Below, piece by piece: positions 16,101 through 25,890 of a stretch of 64,000 nucleotides of DNA. The stretch is from Planktomarina sp. (lineage in GTDB: Bacteria > Pseudomonadota > Alphaproteobacteria > Rhodobacterales > Rhodobacteraceae), in assembly GCA_020629235.1 (NCBI GenBank), contig JAHDDS010000001.1, positions 91,399 through 155,398 on the forward strand, written 5' to 3'. Under the pieces are notes generated by a model. It saw only the letters and a list, made by a program, of their open reading frames with translations. It searched no databases and was not told the origin of the DNA. The position numbers and the translations under genes are program-made. The stretch's first letter is position 1. Each line of letters starts with the position of its first letter.

Positions 16101-17465
16101 ATGTTGGACACGCCCCAAGACCCGCAGATCGACCTGGAACCCACCCGAACCGCTGATGTTTTGGCCGCGGTCACGGCGCGGGACGCGCCTGCTTTGCACA
16201 GGCTTTTGGACCCATTGCACCCGGCCGACGTGGCGGATTTGTTGGAACAGATTTCTGACGTGCAGCGCGGCGAACTGATGGCCCTGTGGCAGGGGGCCAT
16301 CGACGGCGAAGTGCTGTCAGAATTGGACGAAAGCATCCGCGAAGATGTGATCGACGCCATGGAACCGGCGGCCCTGGCCGAAGCTGTGCGGGACCTGGAA
16401 TCCGACGACGTTGTGGATCTTGTGGAAGATTTGGACGCCGCGCGCACCGAAGCCGTTCTGGACGCGTTGAATGATGCCGACCGGGCGGTGGTGGAACAAT
16501 CGCTGTCTTATCCCGAAGATTCTGCTGGGCGTCTGATGCAGCGCGAAGTGGTGATGGCCCCGGAACACTGGACCGTGGGCCAAGCCATCGATCATTTGCG
16601 CACCCAAGATGATCTGCCGGAACAGTTTTACCACCTGATCTTGGTGGACCCCCGCCTGAAACCCACCGGATATGTCAGCCTTGGCCGCTTGCTGGGGTCC
16701 AAGCGGGACGTGGAATTGGCCGGGTTGTCCGAAGACGGGTTTCGCACTTTCCAGGCCGAAGCCCCGGAAGAGGACGTGGCCTATCAATTCAACCAATATC
16801 ACCTGATCAGTGCGCCGGTCGTGGACCACAACGAACGCTTGGTGGGGGTGATCACCATCGATGACGCCATGATCGTTTTGGACGAAGAACACGAAGAAGA
16901 CATCTTGCGCTTGGCGGGGGTCGGCGAAGGGTCTTTGACCGACCGTGTGGTGGAAACCACCAAGCGACGCTTTCCTTGGTTGGCCGTCAACTTGGTGACG
17001 GCCATTTTGGCGTCCATGGTGATTGCCCTGTTTGAAGACACGATCGCCACCGTCGTGGCCTTGGCCGTGCTGATGCCCATCGTCGCGTCCATGGGCGGCA
17101 ATGCAGGCACGCAGTCGTTGACCGTGGCGGTCCGGTCCATCGCCACCAAGGACTTGACCACCGCAAACGTCTGGCGCGTGATCCGCCGAGAGGTGTTGGT
17201 GGGACTGGTAAACGGGCTGGCGTTTGCCATCATTATCGCCATCGTCGGTGTGATCTGGTTTGGCAGCCCAGTTCTGGGCATCGTGCTGTTCTTGGCCATG
17301 GTCATCAACATGGTGGTGGCGGGGCTTGCAGGCACTGTGATCCCGGTGATCTTGGATAAGTTGAAAATCGACCCGGCCTTGGCGTCGGGGGCGTTTGTCA
17401 CCACGGTCACGGACATCGTCGGCTTCTTTGCCTTCCTGGGATTGGCCGCGGTGATGTTGTTATGA
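16101..17465 (+). CDS. mgtE: Magnesium transporter MgtE
   Basis: A 454-residue Mg2+ channel. An N-terminal MgtE_N superhelical domain (about residues 20-125, LHPADVADLLEQI) is followed by paired CBS domains (about 135-260, including SYPEDSAGRLMQREVVMAPE and APVVDHNERLVGVITIDDAM). A linker and five transmembrane helices follow from about 290, with the pore signature MPIVASMGGNAGTQSLTV (about 330). ATG 16101 opens 67 bases from the divergent guaD start. Its TGA overlaps the next ATG by four bases (17462-17465). Confidence 0.95.
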   Translation: MLDTPQDPQIDLEPTRTADVLAAVTARDAPALHRLLDPLHPADVADLLEQISDVQRGELMALWQGAIDGEVLSELDESIREDVIDAMEPAALAEAVRDLESDDVVDLVEDLDAARTEAVLDALNDADRAVVEQSLSYPEDSAGRLMQREVVMAPEHWTVGQAIDHLRTQDDLPEQFYHLILVDPRLKPTGYVSLGRLLGSKRDVELAGLSEDGFRTFQAEAPEEDVAYQFNQYHLISAPVVDHNERLVGVITIDDAMIVLDEEHEEDILRLAGVGEGSLTDRVVETTKRRFPWLAVNLVTAILASMVIALFEDTIATVVALAVLMPIVASMGGNAGTQSLTVAVRSIATKDLTTANVWRVIRREVLVGLVNGLAFAIIIAIVGVIWFGSPVLGIVLFLAMVINMVVAGLAGTVIPVILDKLKIDPALASGAFVTTVTDIVGFFAFLGLAAVMLL

Positions 17466-18022
17466 CTTTGGAAAATCGAAAGTCAGCGGCGCGTCAGGCG
17501 GCATTCATTCGCCGTAAAGTTGCATTTACCGAACAAATGCCCGGCGCCTGTGGAAAACTGTCAGAGGTGTTGGCAGGGCATCGCGGCGTCCCGTTGGCAG
17601 GCTTCATGCCCATCAACACCGAAATCGACCCCAGGCCCGCCATGGCGGAAGCGGCGGCCCACGGCCCCGTGGGTGTGCCCGTCATTCAGGCGGCAGCAAC
17701 GCCTTTGGACTTTGCCCAGTGGACGCCCGATACGGCCATGGTGGACGGGGCGTTCAAGGCCAAAATCCCCGCGCAAATTACGTGGATGGTGCCCGAAATT
17801 GTCATCGTGCCGTTGGTGGCGTTCGACCTGGCGGGTGGCCGACTGGGGTACGGCGGTGGATTTTATGACCGAACCTTGGAAGGTTTGCGGGCGCGGGGGC
17901 CGGTCTTGGCCATCGGCTTTGCTTTCGATGCGCAACAGGCCGAAGACTTGCCGCTGGAACCCACCGATCAACCCTTGGACATGGTGGTGACGGAAACCCG
18001 CGTCTTGGACATTCCGCGATGA
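17462..18022 (+). CDS. 5-formyltetrahydrofolate cyclo-ligase
   Basis: A 186-residue ATP-dependent enzyme converting 5-formyl-THF to methenyl-THF. It keeps GFMPINTEIDPRP (about 45-57), PLVAFDLAGGRLGYGGGFYD (ATP-binding signature, about 119-138) and an N-terminal RxxK helix. It is coupled to mgtE and to the OsmC gene by 4-base overlaps on both sides. The 6S RNA that often precedes this gene in proteobacteria has no room here, because mgtE directly abuts it. Confidence 0.92.
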   Translation: MTLENRKSAARQAAFIRRKVAFTEQMPGACGKLSEVLAGHRGVPLAGFMPINTEIDPRPAMAEAAAHGPVGVPVIQAAATPLDFAQWTPDTAMVDGAFKAKIPAQITWMVPEIVIVPLVAFDLAGGRLGYGGGFYDRTLEGLRARGPVLAIGFAFDAQQAEDLPLEPTDQPLDMVVTETRVLDIPR

Positions 18023-18483
18023 CGCACCGCCATTCGTTTCACAGCCGCATCCAGTGGACGGGCAACACTGGACAAGGCAACGCGACCTATCACGGGTATG
18101 ACCGATTGTGGCGTGTGGCGACCGACGGCAAACCGGTGATCGAATGTTCCAACGATCCGCTGTTGGGTGGGGATCCGTCGCTGCACAACCCAGAAGACCT
18201 GCTGATCAACGCGGTCGCGGCGTGCCATATGCTGTGGTATTTGCACTTGGCGTTTGAAGCGGGTGTGCGGGTGACAGCCTATGAAGATACGCCAGAAGGC
18301 ATCGGCGAATCTGAACCTTCGGGTGCGGGCCGGTTTGTCAAAGCGATCCTGCGGCCGCAAATCACCTTGGGTCCAGGCATGGACGTGGTCCAGGCCGATG
18401 CTGTGCACGGGCGCATCCATGGAGTGTGTTTTATCGCCCGGTCGGTCAATTTTCCCATCGAAATTCAAGCCACCTATCTTTGA
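18019..18483 (+). CDS. OsmC-family protein
   Basis: A 154-residue OsmC/Ohr-fold protein with HNPEDLLINAVAACHMLWYL (about residues 55-74), the helix carrying one peroxidatic Cys, and a second Cys in GRIHGVCFIARSVNFPI (about 133-149). Such proteins reduce organic hydroperoxides with two Cys per active site. The spacing resembles the general OsmC branch (thiol peroxidase) rather than Ohr. It is translationally coupled to the cyclo-ligase gene. Confidence 0.82.
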   Translation: MTHRHSFHSRIQWTGNTGQGNATYHGYDRLWRVATDGKPVIECSNDPLLGGDPSLHNPEDLLINAVAACHMLWYLHLAFEAGVRVTAYEDTPEGIGESEPSGAGRFVKAILRPQITLGPGMDVVQADAVHGRIHGVCFIARSVNFPIEIQATYL

Positions 18484-18533
18484 CAGCCGGGGTGCGGATT
18501 GCATCACAGCGGTGAACATCCCATACGGGGTGG

Positions 18534-19346
18534 ATGAAAATTCTGTATCTTGGCGATGTTGTGGGGCGGTCCGGGCGCGATGCCATCGCACAGCGCTTGC
18601 CCGCGCTGCGTGACCGTTTGAAATTGGATTTTGTCGTGGTGAATGGGGAAAATGCCACCAGCGGTATGGGCTTGTCTGGGGCCCATGCACAGGTGATTTT
18701 GGCGGCTGGCGCTGATGTGATCACATTGGGGGACCATGCCTTTGATCAAAAAGACATGCTCAGCTTTATTGAACAAGAACCGCGCATTGTTCGTCCTGTG
18801 AATTTTTCCAAATCCGCACCGGGGCGGGGCGCCGCGGTGTTTGAGGCAACACGCGGGCGCAAAGTGCTGGTGGCCCAAGTCCTGGGGCAGGTCTTTATGA
18901 AACGCCCGTTCGACGATCCGTTTCACCACATCGACCAAATCTTAACGCGTCATCCCCGGGGTGGCCAAGTGGCGGCCAGTTTGGTGGACATTCATTGCGA
19001 AGCCACGTCTGAAAAAATGGCCATGGGTCACTTCTGCGACGGACGCGCCAGCGTGGTGGTGGGCAGCCACACCCATGTGCCCACAGCCGACGCGATGATC
19101 TTGCCCAAAGGAACGGCGTTTCAGTCGGACGCTGGCATGTGCGGCGATTACAATTCGGTCATCGGGATGGACAAAGCCGAACCGCTGCGCCGCTTTGTCA
19201 CCGGCATGCCCAAAGGGCGCTTTGAACCTGCCAAAGGCGAAGCGACCTTGTCGGGATTATTGGTGGAAACCGACGATATGACAGGGGCTGCAAAATCCGT
19301 GCAGATGTTCCGCGACGGTGGGGCGCTTCAAGGCACCCATCCATGA
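18534..19346 (+). CDS. YmdB-type metallophosphoesterase (TIGR00282 family)
   Basis: A 270-residue calcineurin-like phosphoesterase. Metal-site motifs: LGDVVGRSGRDA (residues 6-17), VVNGENATSGMGL (about 34), TLGDHAFDQKD (about 65), VDIHCEATSEKMAMGHF (about 152) and VGSHTHVPTAD (about 179). Bacillus YmdB is a cyclic-nucleotide phosphodiesterase affecting biofilm and motility; the role in alphaproteobacteria is not known. It overlaps the DUF1176 gene by four bases. Confidence 0.88.
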   Translation: MKILYLGDVVGRSGRDAIAQRLPALRDRLKLDFVVVNGENATSGMGLSGAHAQVILAAGADVITLGDHAFDQKDMLSFIEQEPRIVRPVNFSKSAPGRGAAVFEATRGRKVLVAQVLGQVFMKRPFDDPFHHIDQILTRHPRGGQVAASLVDIHCEATSEKMAMGHFCDGRASVVVGSHTHVPTADAMILPKGTAFQSDAGMCGDYNSVIGMDKAEPLRRFVTGMPKGRFEPAKGEATLSGLLVETDDMTGAAKSVQMFRDGGALQGTHP

Positions 19347-20365
19347 GGGCCCTTTTGACGGCGCTGTTGTGCTTGGCTGGCACTGTCAACGCGCAAGAGA
19401 CCAGCCAATTTTATCTCAAAGACTGGGATGTGGTGTGCGACAATACCCTGACGTGCCGGGCGGTTGGATACAGCGACCAAAGCGTGGATTTCACAGAATT
19501 GTCTTTGGCCTTGAAATTGACCCGCCATGCCGGACCGGAGGCTTCAGTTGCGGCGGAAATTCAGGTGCACAGCCTGTTGCCCGAAGAAATCCAAAACATC
19601 GACGCGCCCTATGATTTTGTCATTGACGGGTCGGTGGTGGCGCAGGTGGCATTGGACTTGAACAAAGCCCCTTTGCCCCAAACGGCGGTGGCGAAATTGA
19701 TCGCTGCCCTGTCGAGGAACAGCCAAATTTCCCTGGAACGCGACGGCGTGGTGCGCCGTCTGTCTGATGCGGGCAGCACAGCTGCGCTGTTGTTCATGGA
19801 TGATGTTCAAGGACGGGTCGGATCCAAGTCCGCTTTGGTGCGCCCAGGCAATGCCAACGACCCCCAGGTCCGCGCTTCTTTGCCGGCCCCGGTTGTGGCA
19901 CTTGGCGAAATCAAGTCAGATTTGCCTGCCAATCACGGCGTTGTTTTGGGCCGATCTGTTGACGCTGCACTGCCAATGATCCGAACAGATGAAGGGTGCA
20001 ACCTGGTGCCGGTTGATGCAGCAGCTGCGGCAAAAGAAGTCTGGTCCGAACCTTTGGACGACGCCCATTTCCTTTTGATCGTTCCCTGTTGGTTGGCCGC
20101 GTACAACGCTGGCACAGCCGTGTTTTTGGTGAACACAAACAGCCCAGACGCACCGCAGCTCATCACCACCTCTGCCACATTTGTAAAGAACGGCGTCATC
20201 GACGAAATCCACAAAGGCCGCGGCCTTGGGGATTGTTTTGGGGGACGCAGCTATGTCTGGACCGGAAAGACCATGGCGCTGCAGGCGGATTGGACCACGG
20301 GGTCGTGCCGTGGGTTTCTGGGCGGCGCATGGCAGTTGCCCCGCTTTGTCAGCACAGCACATTAA
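19343..20365 (+). CDS. Exported DUF1176-domain protein
   Basis: A 340-residue protein with a signal peptide (MRALLTALLCLAGTVNAQ) and the DUF1176 opening FYLKDWDVVCDNTLTCRAVG (about residues 24-43). Cys residues at the start (VCDNTLTCRA) and end (GLGDCFGGRS, TTGSCRGFLG) suggest a periplasmic disulfide-stabilised fold. No function is known for the family. It is translationally coupled to the upstream phosphoesterase and directly precedes the EamA gene with no gap. Confidence 0.82.
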   Translation: MRALLTALLCLAGTVNAQETSQFYLKDWDVVCDNTLTCRAVGYSDQSVDFTELSLALKLTRHAGPEASVAAEIQVHSLLPEEIQNIDAPYDFVIDGSVVAQVALDLNKAPLPQTAVAKLIAALSRNSQISLERDGVVRRLSDAGSTAALLFMDDVQGRVGSKSALVRPGNANDPQVRASLPAPVVALGEIKSDLPANHGVVLGRSVDAALPMIRTDEGCNLVPVDAAAAAKEVWSEPLDDAHFLLIVPCWLAAYNAGTAVFLVNTNSPDAPQLITTSATFVKNGVIDEIHKGRGLGDCFGGRSYVWTGKTMALQADWTTGSCRGFLGGAWQLPRFVSTAH

Positions 20366-21268
20366 ATGCCCGCGATCATCCCATACCTGTGGCTGATCAC
20401 CCTTGGCGCCGGTTGGGGGGCCACGTTGCCCCTCACCAAAGTTGCGGTCAGCACGGGCTACGGGCATTTTGGTCTGATCTTTTGGCAAGCGATCATCGGC
20501 ATTTTGGTCCTGGGGGTGGTGCAGTTGATCCGCCGTCGCCCCATGCCGTTGGGGCGCGCGGTTTGGTTTTACGTCGCCATTGCCTTTATCGGGACGTTGA
20601 TCCCCAACACCGCCAGCTTTCAGGCGATGGCGGTCCTGCCGTCCGGCATCGTGTCGATTTTGCTGTCCATTATCCCGATGCTGGCGTTTCCCATCGCCCT
20701 TGGCCTGGGGGTGGACCGCTTCAGTCTGCGCCGCTTTGCAGGTTTGACCCTGGGCTTGGGGGCCGTTTTGATGATCGTCGGACTGCCCGATGCCCTGCCA
20801 GACGCGGCCATGTTGGCCTTTATTCCCATCGGTTTGATTGCACCGATGATGTATGCGTTCGAAGGCAATTTCGTGGCCCGTTGGGGCACAGGCGGGGCAG
20901 GGCCGCTTCAACTGTTGCTGGGGGCATCCGTTGTGGCAGCCATCGTGTCTTTGCCTTTGGCGGTTGGCACTGGCCAGTTTATTGATCCCCGCCAGCCCTG
21001 GGGTGCACCCGAATGGGCGCTGGTGGGGTCATCGGTCATCCATGCAGTGGTCTATTCCACCTATGTCCATTTGATACGCCTTTATGGATCGGTATTTTCG
21101 GTGCAAGTCAGCTATCTTGTGACCACCTTCGGCCTGATCTGGGCCATGGTGTTCTTAGGAGAGCGGTATTCAGGCCCGATATGGCTTGCCTTGGGGCTGA
21201 TGTTCGCGGGAATATACCTTGTGCGCCCACGAAAGGCCCAAGATGGACGTGATCCAATATCTGACTGA
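20366..21268 (+). CDS. EamA/DMT-superfamily transporter
   Basis: A 300-residue integral membrane protein with ten hydrophobic segments forming two EamA repeats (about residues 5-140 and 150-290). The C-terminal repeat ends in the typical LGERYSGPIWLALGLMFAGI. Members export amino acids, metabolites or nucleotide sugars; the substrate is not predictable here. Its ATG follows the DUF1176 stop immediately, and its end overlaps the SLC13 start region by 26 bases. Confidence 0.87.
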   Translation: MPAIIPYLWLITLGAGWGATLPLTKVAVSTGYGHFGLIFWQAIIGILVLGVVQLIRRRPMPLGRAVWFYVAIAFIGTLIPNTASFQAMAVLPSGIVSILLSIIPMLAFPIALGLGVDRFSLRRFAGLTLGLGAVLMIVGLPDALPDAAMLAFIPIGLIAPMMYAFEGNFVARWGTGGAGPLQLLLGASVVAAIVSLPLAVGTGQFIDPRQPWGAPEWALVGSSVIHAVVYSTYVHLIRLYGSVFSVQVSYLVTTFGLIWAMVFLGERYSGPIWLALGLMFAGIYLVRPRKAQDGRDPISD

Positions 21269-23024
21269 CACCCAAGCCGCACTGGCCACTTTGGCAGTGG
21301 TGGGGCTGATGTTTGTTCTGTTCCTGCGCGAAGCCTTCCCGGTCGAAGTCACTGCCCTGATCGGGGCCGCCTTGCTGTTGGGGACCGGGCTGTTGCCCTA
21401 TGACGCGGCTTTGGCGGTGCTGTCGAACCCCGCGCCGTGGACCATTGCGGCCATGTTCATTGTTATGGGGGCCTTGGTGCGCACCGGGGCCTTGGATGCC
21501 TTCACCAAACTGGCCGACGCCCAAGCCAAGACCCGCCCAAAGGTGGCTATTGTCATGTTGATGGCGTTTGTGGTGGTGGCCTCTGCCTTTGTGTCCAACA
21601 CGCCCGTTGTGGTGGTGATGATCCCGGTCTTTGTGCAACTGGCCAAGACCCTTGGCACCAAGCCGTCGAAACTGCTGATCCCCCTCAGCTATGCCGCGAT
21701 CCTGGGCGGCACGCTGACGCTGATCGGCACCTCCACCAACCTGCTGGTGGACGGTGTGGCGCGCGCCCAAGGGCTGAGGCCATTCACCATCTTTGAAGTC
21801 ACGCCCCTGGGTCTGATTTTGGTGGCCTGGGGCATGGTCTATCTGCGGTTCGTGGCCCCCCGCCTTCTGCCGGATCGTTCCAGCCTGGCATCCATGTTGG
21901 GCGACAAGTCCAAAAAGAAGTTCTTTTCAGAAGCGGTGATCCCGCCGGAATCCAACCTTGTGGGCCGCGAAGTCACGGGCGTGCAATTGTTCAAGCGCCC
22001 CGGCGTGCGCCTGGTGGATGTGATCCGTGGTGACCAGTCTTTGCGGCGGCGGCTGAAAGGCGTGACCCTGCAAGTGGGCGACCGGGTGGTGCTGCGCACA
22101 GAAATGACCGAACTTCTCAGCCTGCAGCAGACCAAATCGCTCAAACGTGTGGACCAGGTGTCGGCGGTGGAAACCACCACTGTCGAAAGCCTGATCAGCC
22201 CAGGGTGTAAAATGATCGGGCGCACCATGGGCAGCTTGCGGTTGCGCCGCCGGTACGGGGTGTATCCATTGGCGGTGCATCGGCGGGATCAAAACCTGAC
22301 CGGCCAGATGGACGATGTGGTGGTGCGTGTGGGCGACACGTTGCTGTTGGAAGGGGCGGGCGAAGATATCGCGCGCCTGGCCCAAGACATGAACATGGTG
22401 GAAGTCAACGCCCCAAGCGGGCGGGCTTTCCGGCGCGACCGCAGCTTGATCGCAATCCTGGCGCTTTTGGCCATCGTGGGGCTTGCCGCCTTCAACGTGG
22501 CCCCGATTTTACTGTTGGCCATTTTGGCCGTGGCCTTGGTGTTCGCCACGCGCTGCATCGACGGGGAAGAAGCCTTCGCCGCCGTCGACGGGCGTTTGCT
22601 GGTGCTGATCTTTTCGATGTTGGGGATTGGGGCTGCGCTGGATGCCACAGGGGCCGTGGCCCTGATCGCAGACGCGGTGGCGCCCTTGCTGACCCAACTG
22701 CCGCCGTTCTTGATCATCTGGGCGATTTATCTGCTGACATCTGTCCTGACAGAGCTGGTGTCCAACAATGCCGTGGCGGTGGTGGTCACGCCCATTGCAA
22801 TCGGCATCGCCACCACGTTGGGCATCGACCCGCGCCCTTTGGTGGTGGCGGTTATGGTGGCGGCCTCTGCCAGTTTTGCAACGCCGATTGGATACCAAAC
22901 CAACACATTGGTCTTTGGCCCGGGCGGCTATAAATTCGCTGATTACTTGCGGGTGGGGGTTCCACTGAACCTGTCCATTGGCCTTTTGGCGTCTGCGGTC
23001 ATACCCTTTATCTGGCCGCTATAG
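21243..23024 (+). CDS. SLC13-family permease with two TrkA-C domains (first paralogue)
   Basis: A 593-residue anion symporter-like protein: N-terminal membrane half (about 1-195), two central cytosolic RCK_C/TrkA-C domains (about 210-385, e.g. LKGVTLQVGDRVVLRTEM and GQMDDVVVRVGDTLLLEG) and a C-terminal membrane half with LTSVLTELVSNNAVAVVVTP (about 505-524), the family NNA signature. Relatives move sulfate, dicarboxylates or other anions with Na+. ATG 21243 (MDVIQYLTDTQ) is chosen. It meets a second protein of the same family tail to tail. Confidence 0.88.
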   Translation: MDVIQYLTDTQAALATLAVVGLMFVLFLREAFPVEVTALIGAALLLGTGLLPYDAALAVLSNPAPWTIAAMFIVMGALVRTGALDAFTKLADAQAKTRPKVAIVMLMAFVVVASAFVSNTPVVVVMIPVFVQLAKTLGTKPSKLLIPLSYAAILGGTLTLIGTSTNLLVDGVARAQGLRPFTIFEVTPLGLILVAWGMVYLRFVAPRLLPDRSSLASMLGDKSKKKFFSEAVIPPESNLVGREVTGVQLFKRPGVRLVDVIRGDQSLRRRLKGVTLQVGDRVVLRTEMTELLSLQQTKSLKRVDQVSAVETTTVESLISPGCKMIGRTMGSLRLRRRYGVYPLAVHRRDQNLTGQMDDVVVRVGDTLLLEGAGEDIARLAQDMNMVEVNAPSGRAFRRDRSLIAILALLAIVGLAAFNVAPILLLAILAVALVFATRCIDGEEAFAAVDGRLLVLIFSMLGIGAALDATGAVALIADAVAPLLTQLPPFLIIWAIYLLTSVLTELVSNNAVAVVVTPIAIGIATTLGIDPRPLVVAVMVAASASFATPIGYQTNTLVFGPGGYKFADYLRVGVPLNLSIGLLASAVIPFIWPL

Positions 23025-23027
23025 TCA

Positions 23028-23062
23028 CTTCTTTTGTTCAAAAATACTCTTGCCGAAGGCAT
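23028..23062 (-). repeat. Copy C of the dispersed hairpin-GTATTT element (inverted)
   Basis: Read on the minus strand: TGCCTTCGGCA hairpin, then AGAGTATTTTTGAACAAAAG and AAG, nearly the same as copy B at 6117. It sits between the two convergent SLC13 genes, where a bidirectional or minus-strand transcription end would be expected. Confidence 0.7.
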
Positions 23063-23133
23063 CGCACCCGGGGACCGGGTGCGCACCATACTGCGCGGGC
23101 CCATGGCCCGCACCGATCAAGAAAACGCCCAGA

Positions 23134-24909
23134 TCACAGGGGCCAGAACACCAAGATGGCAGGGATGGACACGGCCACCACCAGAATTTCCAACGGCAGG
23201 CCCATCCGCCAGTAGTCGCCAAAGGAATATCCGCCCGGCCCCAAAATCAACGTGTTGTTTTTGTGCCCTATGGGGGTCAAGAACGCTGCGGATGCTGAAA
23301 TGGCCACGGCCATCAAGAACGGGTCGGGGTTCACCCCCAAAGTCTGCGCCATCTGAATGCCGATGGGGGCGGCGACGATGGTGGTGGCGGTGTTGTTCAA
23401 CACGTCAGACAGCGTCATGGTCACCACCATCAGCACCGTCAAAATCATCCAGGGGGCCAGGCCGTCCGTCAATTCCACCAACGCGCCCGCGATCAATTCG
23501 GTGCCGCCGCTGGCTTCCAAGGCCGCCCCAAGGGGGATCATGGATCCCAGCAACACCACCACCGGCCATTCGATGTGATCGTAAAGCTGGTGCAACGGAA
23601 TGATGCCCGTCAGGACATAGGCCACCACCACAATCCCAAGGGCGATGGGCAAATAGATCAACCCGACGCTGGCGGCCACCACGGCCCCGACAAACAAGCC
23701 GATGGCCAGCCACACTTTGTGGTCCGCCGTCACCTGCAACCCGCGATCAGCCAAGGGCAGGCATCCCAACCAGGACACCACGTCTTCTGCGGCGTCTTGG
23801 GGTGTCAGCAAAAGCAGGATGTCACCCGGACGCAGAACCGTTTTGCGCAGCTGTTTGGTGATGCGCTTGCCTTCGCGGGATACGCCCATCAGCACTGTGC
23901 GCTGCCGCCAGGTCAGGCCCACCGCCTGGGCCGTGCGCCCGTTCAGCCGGGACGTGTCTGTGACCACGCATTCCACCATGGCCAGCCCGTCACCGTCGGC
24001 TTTCAGTTGCGCTTCGCGTTCTTGGTCCGCAAAGGTCAGTTTCAGCGCCGTGCGAAATTCATCCAAGGCATCGGGCGTGGCTTCGATGCGCAGGGCGTCG
24101 CCCGCTTCAATCGCTGCGTTTTTCGCGGTGCCGTACAGCTTCTTGCCGTCCCGGATCAGGCCCAAGATGGCCACGTCGTTCTTTTCTGCATCTTCGTACA
24201 AATCGGCGACCTTTTCACCCACCAACTTGCTGCCGTCCGGCACGGTCAGTTCCGCCAAATACTGCCCCAAATCATCCAGGTTGCTGGCGCTGGTGGCGTC
24301 GCGTTGGGGGATCAAACGCCAGCCGATCAAGGCCACAAAGGCCAAACCCGCCAGGGCGGCCACACCGCCCACGGGGGCAAAGTCAAACATGCGGAACGGT
24401 TCGCCCAAAGCATCTTCGCGGATGGCGGCGATGATGATGTTTGGCGGGGTGCCGATCAGCGTCACCATGCCCCCCAGGATTGTTGCAAAAGACAAGGGCA
24501 TCAACGACAGCCCCACCGCCCGCCCGGCTTTGCGCGCGGTTTGAATGTCCACTGGCATCAGCAATGCCAGGGCCGCGACGTTGTTCATGAAGGCAGACAG
24601 TACCCCGCCAATGGCCCCCATCAGGGCAATGTGGGCGCCTAAGCTGCGGCTGGCATCCACCAATGTGCGCGTAATCAAATAAACCGCGCCGGATCGCACC
24701 AAGCCTGCACTGACCACCAACACCAAGGCCACCACCAAAGTGGCCGGGTGCCCAAAGCCCGCGAAGGCGTCTTTCGCTTCCACCAGGCCCAAAACAACGG
24801 CCACCATCAACGCGGAAAACGCCACCAAATCATACCGGAAGCGGCCCCAGATCAGCAGGGCAAAGACAAGGCCAAACAGGGAAAACAGCAGGATTTGATC
24901 AGGGGTCAT
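23134..24909 (-). CDS. SLC13-family permease with two TrkA-C domains (second paralogue)
   Basis: A 591-residue protein with the same architecture as its neighbour at 21243: membrane half with FMNNVAALALLMP (about residue 106), two TrkA-C domains (about 205-385, e.g. IEAGDALRIEATPDALDEF and TVLRPGDILLLLTP) and a second membrane half with LSDVLNNTATTIVAAPIG (about 503-520) and a GHKNNTLILGPGGYSFGDY end. Sequence identity between the two looks low outside motifs, so this is an old pair rather than a recent inverted duplication. The substrate is probably an inorganic or dicarboxylate anion. Confidence 0.88.
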   Translation of the reverse strand: MTPDQILLFSLFGLVFALLIWGRFRYDLVAFSALMVAVVLGLVEAKDAFAGFGHPATLVVALVLVVSAGLVRSGAVYLITRTLVDASRSLGAHIALMGAIGGVLSAFMNNVAALALLMPVDIQTARKAGRAVGLSLMPLSFATILGGMVTLIGTPPNIIIAAIREDALGEPFRMFDFAPVGGVAALAGLAFVALIGWRLIPQRDATSASNLDDLGQYLAELTVPDGSKLVGEKVADLYEDAEKNDVAILGLIRDGKKLYGTAKNAAIEAGDALRIEATPDALDEFRTALKLTFADQEREAQLKADGDGLAMVECVVTDTSRLNGRTAQAVGLTWRQRTVLMGVSREGKRITKQLRKTVLRPGDILLLLTPQDAAEDVVSWLGCLPLADRGLQVTADHKVWLAIGLFVGAVVAASVGLIYLPIALGIVVVAYVLTGIIPLHQLYDHIEWPVVVLLGSMIPLGAALEASGGTELIAGALVELTDGLAPWMILTVLMVVTMTLSDVLNNTATTIVAAPIGIQMAQTLGVNPDPFLMAVAISASAAFLTPIGHKNNTLILGPGGYSFGDYWRMGLPLEILVVAVSIPAILVFWPL

Positions 24910-24949
24910 AACGGTCTATGCTCTTATAAGCGGAAGGGATTGGTGCTCT

Positions 24950-25888
24950 ATGTCCATCAGAATGAAGCGTTTTTTCAAGGCCTTAGCGGTCAGCACCCTA
25001 ACACTCTACGGTGTCGGGGCAGCGGCTGCAACGTGTGTGGGATTGGAAAACGCGCGGACACATCGCGATTTTCTGGCCTTTGTACAATCCCATGACCCAG
25101 GCGACCTGGCCAACAAGGATCAAATCGCCCTGATGGAGGGGTTTCGGTTCCTGCAAGGGCAGCTTTTTCGGATCCGAAAGACACGGTTTCAGCGCAATGT
25201 GAAAGCGGTGGCGGGCGTGCCGGGCGACCGGGCTGCGATTTCCAAAGCCATGCGGGCCGGGGACGGCCGGGCGTTTGTGGCCGCAGCACAGGGTCTGTCC
25301 AGCGCCAACGTTTTGATGGCCTTGGGCGAGGTGTATTGGTTCAGCGGCTGTCCCACCCTGGCACGGGCGGCATTCACCGAATTGGCCCGTACCCATCCCA
25401 ACACGTTGCGCTCGCATGTCCTGGTACGGATCATGGGGCAGACGTCCGTGGATGTGACCCGGACGCTGGCGCAAACCAAGGTCTTCGGTGCCTTGATCGA
25501 AGGGTTGGTGCTGCGGGTTTTGGCGGGCGACCGCAGCGTGTTGCCGGACTTGGACGCGGTCTTTGATGTGCAGCAAGACAACGGTGTCATTCGGCCGGAC
25601 TTGGCATATTTGCGCGCCCTTGCCCATCATCTGTGGTCGCCCCCAGACGTGGCCGCCCAGGCAGCTGGGGCTGTGCCCCGTTCGCTGATGTTTTCGCGCC
25701 TGCAAGACGGCCCGGTCCAATTCAAGCACCGTGCAGATTTGGCCCTGGTGCAAGCGCTGTTTCAGCACTGCCACACCCCCACCATGGGCGCAGTACCTGC
25801 CATGATCCAGGGGACCTTTGGCGACCGGCACTGGCACGTGGATCGTCTGCTGGCGGCCCATCTTTTGTGTTCCAAAGCCAAGGGTTGA
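24950..25888 (+). CDS. Exported protein of unknown function
   Basis: A 312-residue protein with a signal sequence ([20 protein letters not shown] at residues 5-24). The mature part is mostly helical, Ala- and Leu-rich, with tetratricopeptide-like character around [20 protein letters not shown] (about 119-138). Scattered Cys residues (SGCP, QHCHTP, LLCSK) might pair in the periplasm. I recognise no family. It is divergent from the SLC13 gene at 24909 (40-base gap) and precedes yebC by 52 bases. Confidence 0.65.
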   Translation: MSIRMKRFFKALAVSTLTLYGVGAAAATCVGLENARTHRDFLAFVQSHDPGDLANKDQIALMEGFRFLQGQLFRIRKTRFQRNVKAVAGVPGDRAAISKAMRAGDGRAFVAAAQGLSSANVLMALGEVYWFSGCPTLARAAFTELARTHPNTLRSHVLVRIMGQTSVDVTRTLAQTKVFGALIEGLVLRVLAGDRSVLPDLDAVFDVQQDNGVIRPDLAYLRALAHHLWSPPDVAAQAAGAVPRSLMFSRLQDGPVQFKHRADLALVQALFQHCHTPTMGAVPAMIQGTFGDRHWHVDRLLAAHLLCSKAKG

Positions 25889-25890
25889 TC

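Noticed and set aside
17400..17465. Possible 6S RNA ahead of the formyl-THF cyclo-ligase gene
   Set aside because: In many proteobacteria ssrS precedes this gene, but here mgtE overlaps it by four bases and no 6S-like structure fits.
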